This document shows, piece after piece, positions 8,616 through 16,418 of a stretch of DNA of 64,000 nucleotides. Numbering within the stretch: position 1 is the first letter of the stretch; every line of letters starts with the position of its first letter. The translations under genes were made by a program, and so were the position numbers. This DNA is from Verrucomicrobiota bacterium (GTDB lineage Bacteria; Verrucomicrobiota; Verrucomicrobiia; Chthoniobacterales; SZAS-18): assembly GCA_018240025.1 (NCBI GenBank), contig JAFEGM010000041.1, positions 1-64,000 of the forward strand, read 5' to 3'. Under the pieces are notes generated by a model. That model saw only the letters and a list, made by a program, of their open reading frames with translations. It was not told the DNA's origin and ran no database searches.

Positions 8616-8651
8616 AGCAGGACGGCCGAGAGCCACGACTTCAGCGCGCGG

Positions 8652-8700
8652 TTGGCTTATATAAAATTTCTTTACAATTTTCTGACTTCTTTGATGGTCC
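8652..8700 (+). promoter_or_regulatory. AT-rich promoter region for the four-helix-bundle gene
   Basis: An abrupt AT-rich island in GC-rich DNA just before the ATG at 8704. TTGGCT (8652-8657) could be a -35 box and TACAAT (8673-8678, five of six matches to TATAAT) a -10 box, though the spacing of 15 is short. TATATAAA at 8659-8666 is an alternative -10. The local composition is unlike the flanking repeats and genes. Confidence 0.45.
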
Positions 8701-8703
8701 GGC

Positions 8704-9120
8704 ATGTCCCGCGAGTTCGATCACGAGAAGCTCGACGTCTACAAAGTAGAGCTGGAGTTGACCGAGTGGGTTTCGGTTCTGCTCGAGGAAATCGCAGACT
8801 CCAGACACGCCTATCGAAGGGAGGTCTGCGATCAGCTTGATCGGGCATGCTTGTCCGTTCTACTGAACACCGCCGAGGGGAACGGCAAACGCCAGCGTCC
8901 TCTGCGGGCCAAGTTCTTTGACGATGCCCGCGGTTCAGCAGTCGAGTGCGCTGCGTGTCTCGACGCCATCGTCGCCAAACGTCTTGCGCCAGCCGCGCGA
9001 GTTGCCGGAGGCAAGAACCTCCTGCTTCGCATCGTCAGCATGCTCACGCGCCTCGTAAACCTTTTCGAAGGATCGCCATCCTCGGCTCCAGAAGACGATC
9101 ACTGCGAATCCGAACCCTAG
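8704..9120 (+). CDS. Four helix bundle protein (S23/IVS-like, TIGR02436 type)
   Basis: A 138-residue, all-helical protein. The opening FDHEKLDVYK, the central LLNTAEGNGK (residues about 53-62) and KFFDDARGSAVECAACLD (about 70-87) are the hallmarks of the family, whose usual form is IAEGxGR...FFxIArGSxxE. The first members were found in 23S rRNA intervening sequences; the fold is also that of Avd proteins of diversity-generating retroelements. The molecular function is not established. No reverse transcriptase lies nearby, so a retroelement is not indicated. It has its own AT-rich promoter region and is flanked on both sides by inverted repeat arrays. Confidence 0.9.
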   Translation: MSREFDHEKLDVYKVELELTEWVSVLLEEIADSRHAYRREVCDQLDRACLSVLLNTAEGNGKRQRPLRAKFFDDARGSAVECAACLDAIVAKRLAPAARVAGGKNLLLRIVSMLTRLVNLFEGSPSSAPEDDHCESEP

Positions 9121-9147
9121 CCGAGTCCAAACTTCCCTCCTCGTCAC

Positions 9148-9473
9148 CCCGGTCGACCCAAGGCCGCAGGCCAAACCTCCCCTCGTCCTCGTCGTCGTCC
9201 TCGATCAACCAAAAGCCGCAGGCCAAACTCCCCCTCGTCCTCGTCGTCGTCCTCGTCCTCGTCCTCGATCGACCCAAAGCCGCAGGCCAAATCTCCCCTC
9301 GTCCTCGTCGTCGTCCTCGTCCTCGTCCTCGAAGCGACCAAAGCCGCAGGCCAAACTCCCCCTCGTCCTCGTCGTCGTCCTCGTCCTCGTCCTCGAAGCG
9401 ACCAAAGCCGCAGGCCAAACCTCCCCTCGCCGTCGTCCTCGAAGCGACCAAAGCCGCAGGCCAATTCTCCCCC
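9148..9473. repeat. Right repeat array of the four-helix-bundle element
   Basis: Six copies of a unit of 46-66 bases, each with the core CCAAAGCCGCAGGCCAA or a close variant (near 9157, 9208, 9273, 9338, 9402 and 9448), followed by CTCGTC/GTCGTC runs. The core is the reverse complement of the left array core. The array fills the gap between the four-helix-bundle stop and ispH; the last 46 bases before ispH show nothing else. Copy length varies only through the number of CTCGTC words, as expected for slippage. Confidence 0.9.
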
Positions 9474-9519
9474 GTCACCTTCTGGCCGATCGCCCAATTT
9501 GCGGCTATGGTGCCCTTCC

Positions 9520-10761
9520 ATGTCCGCCACTGCCTCTCCCGCTGCGCCCCAGGAAAAACGCCGCATCAATCTCCGTACGCCGGAGGTCATGGCGGCCGTG
9601 CTGGAGCAGGTCCAATCGCACTACCGCAGCGAACTGGTCGACCGGGTCATCGCCCGTGGCGGCATCGTCTCGCGCGGGGGGTTGACCATCCGTCTGGCCC
9701 AGAAGTTCGGCTTCTGCTACGGGGTCGAACGGGCCATCGACATGGCCTATGCGGCCCGGAAGTATTTCCCGCCGGAACAGCGGCTCTTCATCCTCGGCGA
9801 GATCATCCACAATCCGGAGGTCAATGAGCAGATCGCCACGCTCGGCATCCGCAATCTCATCGGGCCGCGCAAGCAGGCGGAGATCGACCAGCTCACGCCC
9901 GACGACGTGGTTATCGTCCCGGCCTTCGGCTCGGAGGTGAAAACGGTCGAGCGGATCAAGCAGATCGGCTGCCACATTGTCGACACCACCTGCGGCGACG
10001 TCATGAGCGTCTGGCGGCGGGTGCGCGGCTACGCCCAGGAGAAATTCACCTCGATCATCCACGGCAAGGCGGAGCACGAGGAGACCAAGGCGACGGCCTC
10101 GCGCGCGCTGGGCAACGATGGCAACGGGCACTACCTCGTGGTGCTCACGCTGGCCGATACCGATTACGTCTGCGACTACATCCGCCACGGCGGGGACAAG
10201 GAGGCGTTCCTGGCCAAGTTCGGACCCGAGGCGCACTCGCCGGGCTTCGATCCCGAACTGCACCTGCGCTGCGTCGGCGTGGCCAATCAGACCACCATGC
10301 TGCGCGGCGAGACGGAGGAAGTGCAGCGCCGGATCCGGGCCGCCATCGCTGCGCGCGATCAGGACCCCGACGCCCGGAATTTCCGCTTCTTCGACACCAT
10401 CTGCGGGGCCACGCAGGAGCGGCAGGATGCGCTCTTCAAGCTGCTCGAAACGCCCATGGACCTCATGCTGGTGGTCGGCGGCTACAACAGCTCCAACACC
10501 TCGCACCTGGCCGAGATCGGCGAGCAGAAGCTCCCGACCTACTTCATCCGCAATGCCAGCCGGCTGGAATCGGTCGAGCGCATCACGCATTTCAACCTGC
10601 ACGAAAAGCAGGAGGTCACGACCCAAGGCTGGCTGCCGCCGAAGGAGCAACTCGTCATCGGCGTGACGGCCGGCGCCTCCTGCCCGAACCACCTGATCGA
10701 GGAGACGATCCTGCGCCTCTTCCAGCTGCGCGGCATCCCAACGGAAGGTCTGGCCGAGTAA
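9520..10761 (+). CDS. ispH: 4-hydroxy-3-methylbut-2-enyl diphosphate reductase
   Basis: A 413-residue LytB/IspH enzyme catalysing the last step of the MEP isoprenoid pathway, making IPP and DMAPP. Three cluster cysteines are visible: Cys66 (FGFCYGVERAI), Cys158 (DTTCGDV) and Cys295 (DTICGATQ). The N-terminal extension of about 55 residues and insertions make it longer than the 316-residue E. coli enzyme, resembling the long type found in cyanobacteria and plants. The ATG at 9520 is chosen over an upstream TTG at 9499. It would supply precursors to the polyprenyl synthase at 28674-29831. Confidence 0.93.
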   Translation: MSATASPAAPQEKRRINLRTPEVMAAVLEQVQSHYRSELVDRVIARGGIVSRGGLTIRLAQKFGFCYGVERAIDMAYAARKYFPPEQRLFILGEIIHNPEVNEQIATLGIRNLIGPRKQAEIDQLTPDDVVIVPAFGSEVKTVERIKQIGCHIVDTTCGDVMSVWRRVRGYAQEKFTSIIHGKAEHEETKATASRALGNDGNGHYLVVLTLADTDYVCDYIRHGGDKEAFLAKFGPEAHSPGFDPELHLRCVGVANQTTMLRGETEEVQRRIRAAIAARDQDPDARNFRFFDTICGATQERQDALFKLLETPMDLMLVVGGYNSSNTSHLAEIGEQKLPTYFIRNASRLESVERITHFNLHEKQEVTTQGWLPPKEQLVIGVTAGASCPNHLIEETILRLFQLRGIPTEGLAE

Positions 10762-10826
10762 CGCGCAGCCAAGAGCCGCCACATTCGGTTGGACAGGGCG
10801 GGCCGACGGGGTTGAAGTGCCGCCCC

Positions 10827-12050
10827 ATGGCTTCCCCGACAGCCTCTCCGTCCCCCGTTGCGGCCCCCGCCGCGAAGGCTCCCCTCGATCTCGAGATCAA
10901 GGACGCCCAGCTCATTTTCGACGCGGTCTGGGAGGATCTCGAGGAAGAGGTCGGCCGCGAAAACCTGCGCTTTCCGAAGGAGATCATCCTGCTGGGCGGC
11001 GCGCCCGGCTCGGGCAAGGGCACGCACACGGCCTTCATCGGCAAGACGCGCGGCTTCACCTGCCCGCCCATCGTCATCAGCTCGCTGCTCGATTCCCCCG
11101 CCGCCAAGCGCCTGAAGGACGCCGGCCAGATGGTGGGCGACCGCGAGGTCATGGGCCTGCTGCTTCGCCACATGCTGCGTCCGGAGTATCGCGACGGCGT
11201 CATTCTCGACGGCTTCCCGCGCACGCAGGTGCAGGTGGAATGCCTCAAGCTGCTGGTCGACGAGCTGCAGAAGCTGCGGAACGAATTCTACCGCTCTCCG
11301 CTCGGCATCCATTTCCGGCAGACGACCATCCACATCATGGTCCTCTTCGTCGACGAGCTGACCAGCGTGCAGCGCCAGCTGAAACGCGGCGCCGAGGTCA
11401 AGGCCTACAACGAGGAGGTGCGGCGCTCGGGCGTGGGCGAACTGATCGAGGAGCGCACCACCGACTTTTCGCCCGAGTTGGCGCAGCGGCGGTACCGCGT
11501 CTTCAAGGAGCAAACCTGGGACGCGCTCCAGTCGCTCAAGGAGATCTTCCATTACCACTTCATCAACGCCCAGGGCCCGATCGAGGAGGTCGAGCAGAAC
11601 ATCCTGCGCGAGCTGAAATACCAGAGCACCCTGGAGCTCGATCCGCGCACCTTCGAGCGTCTGCGCGGCATTCCGCTGGCCAGCGAGATCGTGGTCCACG
11701 CGCGGCAGGAGCTGGTCAAACGCCTCGATGCCTACGAGCTCGAGCAGCCGGAGCTCTTCGCCCGCATCGTGGGCTTCGTGGAGAAGAAGGTGATCCCGAT
11801 CGTCGTCCGCCACGCCATCTCGGGCGCGGCGCTGGTCAACACCGAGGACACCACGCTGGAGGACCCGGCGGCGCTGGCGATGCTGATCGACGTCTTCTCG
11901 GAGCGCGGTTACCACGCGACGGTCGACGTGCATCGCATCGAGATCCCCGAGCGCTTCGATCTCCAGACCGGTGAGATCCGCTGTCGCGTGAAGAAAGTCT
12001 TCCGCATCCAGGTGCGCTTTCAGGGCTCGGAAATCCGCCGCGGCAGCTGA
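10827..12050 (+). CDS. Adenylate kinase-like nucleoside monophosphate kinase with C-terminal extension
   Basis: A 407-residue protein, nearly twice the length of bacterial adenylate kinase. An Ala/Pro-rich leader of about 20 residues precedes the kinase domain. P-loop GGAPGSGKGTHT lies at about 57-68, and GQMVGDREVMGLLL and ILDGFPRT follow in the order seen in adenylate kinase. The expected LID/arginine region is present but diverged. From about residue 270 a segment of about 135 residues (LRGIPLASEIVV to the end) has no domain I recognise. It forms a 1-base overlap (TGATG) with the DUF5069 gene. Phosphoryl transfer between NMP and NTP is the likely activity; the substrate is uncertain. Confidence 0.75.
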   Translation: MASPTASPSPVAAPAAKAPLDLEIKDAQLIFDAVWEDLEEEVGRENLRFPKEIILLGGAPGSGKGTHTAFIGKTRGFTCPPIVISSLLDSPAAKRLKDAGQMVGDREVMGLLLRHMLRPEYRDGVILDGFPRTQVQVECLKLLVDELQKLRNEFYRSPLGIHFRQTTIHIMVLFVDELTSVQRQLKRGAEVKAYNEEVRRSGVGELIEERTTDFSPELAQRRYRVFKEQTWDALQSLKEIFHYHFINAQGPIEEVEQNILRELKYQSTLELDPRTFERLRGIPLASEIVVHARQELVKRLDAYELEQPELFARIVGFVEKKVIPIVVRHAISGAALVNTEDTTLEDPAALAMLIDVFSERGYHATVDVHRIEIPERFDLQTGEIRCRVKKVFRIQVRFQGSEIRRGS

Positions 12051-12424
12051 TGTCCCTGCCCGCCCCCGATCTCCGCCGCGTGGCGCCGCGTCCGCCCCAG
12101 GTCGCGCTGGCGGGCTACGCCCTGGCGGCGCGGGCGGTGGACAAAGGCCGGGCGGAGATCGCCGGCACGGTGGGCGAATACCACTACGACTGCCCGCTCG
12201 ATCGCCGCTTCTTTGCCTTCGCGGGCGTCTCGGCCAGCGAACTCCGGGAGCTGCTCGCCACCGGGGCGGACGATGCCGCGGTGGAGCATTGGCTGCGGCA
12301 GCAGGCCAAACCGCGACCGGCCTGGCTCCGCACGCTCTGGACCACGCTCTGGCGCTGCAATCCGCTGTTCCTCGTCATGCTGCTCGACGACACGATCCAC
12401 ACCCTGCGCGGACGGCGCGGCTGA
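12050..12424 (+). CDS. DUF5069 domain protein
   Basis: A 124-residue protein. The run PRPPQVALAGYALAARAVDK, then GEYHYDCPLDRRFFAFAGV and LRELLATGADDAAVEHWL matches the DUF5069 pattern as I recall it. No catalytic residues or membrane segments stand out, and the function of the family is unknown. Its ATG overlaps the stop of the adenylate-kinase-like gene by one base, so the two are translationally linked. It is convergent with tadA, 9 bases apart. Confidence 0.7.
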   Translation: MSLPAPDLRRVAPRPPQVALAGYALAARAVDKGRAEIAGTVGEYHYDCPLDRRFFAFAGVSASELRELLATGADDAAVEHWLRQQAKPRPAWLRTLWTTLWRCNPLFLVMLLDDTIHTLRGRRG

Positions 12425-12433
12425 CGGCCGCCC

Positions 12434-12919
12434 TCAGGCACCGCGCCGCTCGCGGAAGAAGGCGCGGAGCAGCTCGCCGCATTCCTCCCCGCGCACGCCG
12501 CCGACGGTTTCGCAGCGGTGATTGAGCGTGGGCTGGTCGAGGAGATTGATGAAGCCGCCGGCCGCACCGCCTTTGGGATCGGGACAGCCGAAGACCACGC
12601 GCCGCAGCCGGACGTGCACCGCGGCCCCGGCGCACATCGGACACGGCTCCTTGGTCACGAACAGCTCGCAATCGGTCAGGCGCCAGTCGCCCACCACCTC
12701 CTCGGCCTGGGTGATGGCCAGCATCTCGGCGTGCGCGGTGGCATCCTTCAGCGCCTCGACCTGGTTGGCGGCCCGGGCGATGATCCGGCCTTCCCGCACG
12801 ATGACCGCGCCGCAGGGCACCTCGCCCGCGGCACCGGCGCGCCGAGCCTGGCGGAGCGCCTCGCCCATGAAGTAGGCATCGCTGCGCAGGTCGATGAAAA
12901 CGTCGTCTTCTTCGGGCAT
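12434..12919 (-). CDS. tadA: tRNA-specific adenosine deaminase
   Basis: A 161-residue cytidine-deaminase-fold enzyme. Zinc and catalytic residues are clear: His63-Ala-Glu65 and Pro-Cys93-Pro-Met-Cys96. FMGEALRQARRAGAAGEVPCGAVIV is the usual TadA opening. It converts A34 to inosine in tRNA-Arg(ACG). The C-terminal region NLLDQPTLNHRCE, with GGVRGEECGELLRAFFRERR, is also characteristic of TadA, supporting this over guanine or cytosine deaminase. It lies 51 bases downstream of the DUF4230 gene on the same strand. Confidence 0.88.
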   Translation of the reverse strand: MPEEDDVFIDLRSDAYFMGEALRQARRAGAAGEVPCGAVIVREGRIIARAANQVEALKDATAHAEMLAITQAEEVVGDWRLTDCELFVTKEPCPMCAGAAVHVRLRRVVFGCPDPKGGAAGGFINLLDQPTLNHRCETVGGVRGEECGELLRAFFRERRGA

Positions 12920-12970
12920 CGGACGAATTCGCCGCGACCGGGCGGTGGCCGCAAGCGCTCGTTTCGGGAC

Positions 12971-13714
12971 TCAGGGCTGCTCCCGGATCGTCGCCGGCGC
13001 ATCGCGGGGTGCCACCGGGACAATCTTGATTTGGACTCCGGGCGGCTGTGGGAAGCGGGCGGAGAGCTGCTGCAGGATCGCCTGCTCCGCCTCCCGGGTC
13101 AGCCCCGCGCGGAAGGCCTTGCGCCGGGCCTCGTCGGGCAGGGCGTCGATCTCGGCCGAGAGGATCTTGGTCGAGATCTTGTTCCAGAGCCCGTTCTCGT
13201 AGGCCAGGATCTCGACCCCGAGCGATTCCACCGAGAGAATCCTGGGTGCCGGCAGCTCGATGCGCACTGGCACGCCGGGAGCGTCGGTCAGGGCCACGCT
13301 GTACGGCTGGTTCAGGTCGAAGCCCGCCTTGACCCGGAACGAGCCGCGCAGGCGAATGCGTTTGAGGCTGCCCATCCAGGAATGCTCGAACTCGCGCTCG
13401 ACCTCGACCTCCCGCTGCAGGACGGCCAATTCGAACGTCGGCGAGGATTGGTTCAGCACGACCCGTTCGTTGATCGTGACCTGCGGCTGCATCTGCAGCA
13501 CCTCCGCGAAGGCCTTGGCCGCCCTGGAGGCGATCTCCGAGGGCTGGGTCACGACCGTGGTGGCGACCCGCTCCGCCCGCCAAAGGGCGTAGAGGACGAC
13601 CGCGGCCATGGTGATCACCGAGCCCAGGAAAGCCGCCGCAAAGCCGAGTCGGCCGCGGCGCGGGGCCGGTGAGGCGGAGGCGGGGGACGGCTCCTCGGGG
13701 GCGGCAGGCTCCAT
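12971..13714 (-). CDS. DUF4230 family membrane-anchored protein
   Basis: A 247-residue protein with a Pro/Ala/Arg-rich N-terminus and a single membrane segment at about residues 24-44, leaving most of it on the periplasmic side. LAVLQREVEVEREFEHSWMGS and the following beta-rich region with RIRLRGSFRVKAGFDL are in the style of DUF4230. Its C-terminal part has TREAEQAILQQLSARFP, typical of the family end. Function is unknown. An intrinsic terminator lies about 50 bases upstream of its start, so it is probably transcribed from its own promoter. Confidence 0.65.
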   Translation of the reverse strand: MEPAAPEEPSPASASPAPRRGRLGFAAAFLGSVITMAAVVLYALWRAERVATTVVTQPSEIASRAAKAFAEVLQMQPQVTINERVVLNQSSPTFELAVLQREVEVEREFEHSWMGSLKRIRLRGSFRVKAGFDLNQPYSVALTDAPGVPVRIELPAPRILSVESLGVEILAYENGLWNKISTKILSAEIDALPDEARRKAFRAGLTREAEQAILQQLSARFPQPPGVQIKIVPVAPRDAPATIREQP

Positions 13715-13762
13715 CGCCGCGCACCATAGCGCATCCCTCCAACGCCACCCCTGGAAAAAGTT

Positions 13763-13797
13763 ACGGCCCCCGCACCCATCATGGGCGCAGGGGCCGT
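13763..13797 (-). terminator. Intrinsic terminator (minus strand)
   Basis: ACGGCCCC (13763-13770) pairs with GGGGCCGT (13790-13797), and the inner part CGCACCC/GGGCGCA extends the stem with two weak pairs around ATCAT. On the minus strand the stem is followed by AACTTTTT. It would stop transcripts coming from the 13.8-14 kb region or from the gamma-glutamyltransferase gene before DUF4230. Confidence 0.7.
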
Positions 13798-13962
13798 CTG
13801 TTCCCCCCAGAACAATCTTTCAAAACTGCTGTTACCGTATCGCGGAAGGCTCGCCCGGCAACCTCGATCCATTAGTTTTGTTAATGAAACGACGCAGTTT
13901 CCCAGGCGCTCTCGGGTAAGAAAACGCCCGAATACTCTGGAAAATCCGCTCCGATCCGCAGC
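13798..13962. other. Structured intergenic region between opposed terminators, candidate small RNA
   Basis: Part of the 315-base gap between DUF4230 and gamma-glutamyltransferase. It is less GC-rich than its surroundings and holds several local stems: TGTTC/GAACA with a six-base C-rich loop (about 13799-13814), CATTA/TAATG (about 13870-13886) and GGCG/CGCC (about 13904-13929). It is bounded by a minus-strand terminator on the left and a plus-strand terminator on the right, so a short RNA on either strand could end cleanly. I could not match it to 6S, tmRNA, RNase P, SRP RNA or a riboswitch class by eye. No protein start fits. Confidence 0.35.
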
Positions 13963-13994
13963 GTGACAAAACGTGAATGTTTCGTCACTTTTTT
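13963..13994 (+). terminator. Intrinsic terminator (plus strand)
   Basis: GTGACAAAAC pairs with GTTTCGTCAC around GTGAAT (13963-13988), followed at once by TTTTTT (13989-13994). The orientation is plus, but no plus-strand gene lies upstream for more than 1.5 kb, which is the main reason to suspect a short plus-strand RNA between 13798 and 13990. Confidence 0.7.
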
Positions 13995-14029
13995 CGAGCG
14001 AGCCCTCTCAGCGGGTTGGAAAACGACGC

Positions 14030-15742
14030 TCAGTAGCCGACCGCCTGACCGTCCTTCCGCCCCTCGCTCGCTCCGACCCAGACCCCCAGTTGGTGGTCGC
14101 GCATGATGGCTTGGTAGCCCCCAAATCCGCCGAAACCGACGCGCACCTGGTGGCCGCGCTTCATCAGTTCGCGGACGCTTTCCCAGGGGATGCCGGATTC
14201 CACCTCGACGTAGCCGCCGTCGGTCATCTTCTCCCCGGTCGGCTCGCTGCTGCCGAGATGCTGCCAGCGCGCGGCGTCGCCGGCCTCCTGCAGGCCCATC
14301 CCGAAATCGACCAGATTGTGGATGATCTGGGTGTGCCCCTGCGGCTGCATCGCCCCGCCCATCACGCCGAACGCCAGCCAGGGCTTGCCGTCCCTCTTGG
14401 CGAAGGCCGGGATGATGGTCTGGAACGGTCGTTTGCCGGGGGCGTAGATGTTGGCGTGGCCGTCCTCGAAGGTGAACATCTCGCCCCGGTCCTGAAAGCC
14501 GAAGCCGAGCCCGGGCACGACCACCCCGGAGCCCATCCCGCGGTAGTTGCTCTGGATGAGCGAGACCATGTTGCCGTCCTTGTCGGCGGTGCAGAGATAG
14601 ATGGTGTCGCCGTCGCGCAGGGCGGGATTGCCGGCATCGAGTCGCTTCGAGGCCCGCTTCTCGTCGAGCAGCTTGCGGCGCTCGGCCGCGTAGGCCTTCG
14701 AGATGAGATCCTGCAGCGGAATGCGGGCCATGGCCGGATCGGCGTAGAACTTGGCGCGGTCCTCGAAGGCCAGCTTCTTGGCCTCGATCATGAGGTGCAG
14801 CGCCTGCGGATGATTGAAGCCCAGCGCGCGCAGATCGTACGGCTCGAGGATGTTGAGCGCCTGGAGCGCGGCGATGCCCTGGCTGTTGGGAGGGAGCTCG
14901 AAGACCTCCACGCCGCGGTACGTGGTGCTGACCGGATCGACCCAGGTCGAGGTGTGCTTCTCGAAATCGACCTTGCGCAGCCAGCCGCCGCTGTTGCGCA
15001 TGAAGGCATCGATCTTGTCCGCGATCTCGCCCTTGTAGAAGGCGTCGCGCCCTTTCTCGCCCAGCAGCCGCAGCGTGCGGGCCAGGTCGGGATTCTTGAA
15101 GATCTCGCCCTTGCGGGGCGCGCGGCCATCGATGGTGAAGGTCTCCTTGAACGCGCCCGGCTGCTTGCTCAGCACCGGCACGCTGCGTTCCCAGTAGTAC
15201 GCGATCAGCTCGGAGACCGGGTGCCCCTCCTCGGCGTAGCGGATGGTCGGTGCGAGCAGGTCGCGCATCGGCAGCTTGCCGAACTTGCCGTGCAGCTGGA
15301 ACCAGCCGTCGGCCGCGCCCGGCACGCTGATCGGCAGCATTCCATGCGGCGGAATCGTCTTGCTGCCGAGCTTGGCCAGTTCGGCCTTCAATGCCTCGAG
15401 ACTGAGCCCGAGCGGCGAGCGACCGCTGGCATTGAGCCCGTGCAGCCGGCCGGTCTTGGCTTCGTAGACGATGGCGAAGAGATCGCCGCCGAGGCCGCAG
15501 CCGGTGGGTTCCATCAAGCCGAGCGCGGCGTTGGCGGCGATGGCGGCGTCGACCGCATTGCCGCCCGCTTTGAGGACATCGAGCCCGATCTGCGAGGCGA
15601 GCGGATGGCTGGTACAGACCATCCCATTACGGGCGATGACCTCGGAGCGGGTGGCGAAGGCTTTGCCGGTGATGCGATCCACTTGGGCGGAGAGTTGGGC
15701 CGCGCCGAGCAGCGCGGAGAGGAGAAGGACGAGGGGCTTCAC
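14030..15742 (-). CDS. ggt: Gamma-glutamyltransferase (glutathione hydrolase)
   Basis: A 570-residue secreted Ntn-hydrolase: signal peptide at residues 1-19 (LVLLLSALLGAAQLSAQ), then GMVCTSHPLASQIGLDVLKAGGN at the front of the large subunit. The autocleavage/nucleophile threonine is most likely in DGDTIYLCTADKDGNMVS, followed by GSGVVVPGLGF. The family cleaves gamma-glutamyl bonds of glutathione and related peptides in the periplasm, after self-cleavage into two subunits. A GTG at 15742 is chosen because it starts exactly at the signal peptide; the longer frame upstream is unrelated. It is divergent from the gene at 15833. Confidence 0.9.
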   Translation of the reverse strand: MKPLVLLLSALLGAAQLSAQVDRITGKAFATRSEVIARNGMVCTSHPLASQIGLDVLKAGGNAVDAAIAANAALGLMEPTGCGLGGDLFAIVYEAKTGRLHGLNASGRSPLGLSLEALKAELAKLGSKTIPPHGMLPISVPGAADGWFQLHGKFGKLPMRDLLAPTIRYAEEGHPVSELIAYYWERSVPVLSKQPGAFKETFTIDGRAPRKGEIFKNPDLARTLRLLGEKGRDAFYKGEIADKIDAFMRNSGGWLRKVDFEKHTSTWVDPVSTTYRGVEVFELPPNSQGIAALQALNILEPYDLRALGFNHPQALHLMIEAKKLAFEDRAKFYADPAMARIPLQDLISKAYAAERRKLLDEKRASKRLDAGNPALRDGDTIYLCTADKDGNMVSLIQSNYRGMGSGVVVPGLGFGFQDRGEMFTFEDGHANIYAPGKRPFQTIIPAFAKRDGKPWLAFGVMGGAMQPQGHTQIIHNLVDFGMGLQEAGDAARWQHLGSSEPTGEKMTDGGYVEVESGIPWESVRELMKRGHQVRVGFGGFGGYQAIMRDHQLGVWVGASEGRKDGQAVGY

Positions 15743-15832
15743 GACGAGAACGAGTAGACGGTGGGTCGGCGGCCTTGGCGAGCAAATGCCTGGCGGTGCG
15801 TGCAGGGACCGTCGCTGCGTGCAGCTTGGGGC

Positions 15833-16360
15833 ATGTCCCGTCTGCCCGAACTCGAACGCGCTCAACTGCCCGCCGCGGCCCAGGCCGTCTACGACGAAAT
15901 CCTCGCCTCGCGGAAAGGCAACCTCTCCGGACCGTTTCGCGTCTGGCTGCACAGCCCGGAATGGGCGCGGCGTGCGGCCCGTTTGGGCGAATTCGCCCGC
16001 TATCTCACCCGGCTGCCGCTACGGCAGAGCGAACTCGCCATCCTCGTGACCGCCCGCGGCCAGCGCTGTCCGACCGAATGGGCCATTCACGCGCCGATCG
16101 CCCGGCAGGCCGGGCTCGAGGCCGAGATCGTCGACGCACTGGCCCGCGACGAGAAGCCGGCGTTCTCCTCGCCGCAGGACGAAGCGCTCTACGATTTCTG
16201 CGCGGAGCTGAATGCGACCAAGACTGTGGGCGAGGCGACGCTGGCCCGGCTGATCGCGCGATTCGACGCGGCCACGGCGGTCGAAGTCACCGGTCTGGTC
16301 GGCTACTACACGCTGGTCGCAATGACGCTCAACGTCTTCGACGTGCGGCCGGGGGAATAA
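15833..16360 (+). CDS. Carboxymuconolactone decarboxylase (CMD) family protein
   Basis: A 175-residue all-helical protein of the CMD/AhpD-like superfamily. WARRAARLGEFARYLTRLPLRQSELAILVTARG and WAIHAPIARQAGL (with Glu and His near residues 80-85) match the family. It lacks the CxxC of AhpD, so peroxidase activity is not indicated; many such proteins are simply annotated as CMD family. The ATG at 15833 follows the usual MSRLPEL start; the longer frame from 15761 overlaps the divergent leader. Substrate unknown. It converges on the subtilase gene, with a terminator between. Confidence 0.75.
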   Translation: MSRLPELERAQLPAAAQAVYDEILASRKGNLSGPFRVWLHSPEWARRAARLGEFARYLTRLPLRQSELAILVTARGQRCPTEWAIHAPIARQAGLEAEIVDALARDEKPAFSSPQDEALYDFCAELNATKTVGEATLARLIARFDAATAVEVTGLVGYYTLVAMTLNVFDVRPGE

Positions 16361-16366
16361 AGAAAA

Positions 16367-16399
16367 AGGCGGGAACCGGGGCGCACCCGATTCCCGCCT
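16367..16399 (-). terminator. Intrinsic terminator of the subtilase gene
   Basis: AGGCGGGAA (16367-16375) pairs perfectly with TTCCCGCCT (16391-16399). On the minus strand the stem is followed by a T-rich run (complement of 16358-16366). It begins 19 bases after the stop of the subtilase at 16419. Confidence 0.8.
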
Positions 16400-16418
16400 G
16401 GGAAGGCATCCGCCCGAC

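Larger units (their letters stand above)
8331..9473 (+). mobile_element. Candidate IVS-like mobile element: four-helix-bundle gene between inverted repeat arrays
   Basis: The gene at 8704-9120 lies between two arrays that share the 17-base core TTGGCCTGCGGCTTTGG in opposite orientations. A 26-base stretch at 8433-8458 is the exact reverse complement of 9448-9473. The whole unit of about 1.14 kb sits between trpC and ispH. Known background: proteins of this family are encoded in intervening sequences of some bacterial 23S rRNA genes, where flanking inverted repeats form a stem. Reading this as a mobile or formerly mobile unit is inference; no target duplication or transposase was seen. Confidence 0.5.

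Noticed and set aside
8331..8700. Open frames in the repeat array giving Asp/Glu-rich proteins
   Set aside because: They translate the GAGGAC/GACGAC tandem words, occur in several frames and have no plausible start context.
8704..9120. Diversity-generating retroelement accessory gene (avd)
   Set aside because: The four-helix-bundle fold is shared with Avd, but no reverse transcriptase, template repeat or variable repeat is present.
8331..9473. CRISPR array
   Set aside because: Repeat spacing is filled by more repeat words and not by unique spacers, and no cas gene is present.
9121..9519. Open frames giving Ser-rich or Glu/Asp-rich proteins on both strands
   Set aside because: They are the right repeat array read in different frames; the only real start here is that of ispH at 9520.
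13798..13994. SAM riboswitch or 6S RNA
   Set aside because: A CCCGGCAACC-like piece is present near 13854, but the remaining SAM-I core is missing, and I saw no closing stem or bubble typical of 6S.
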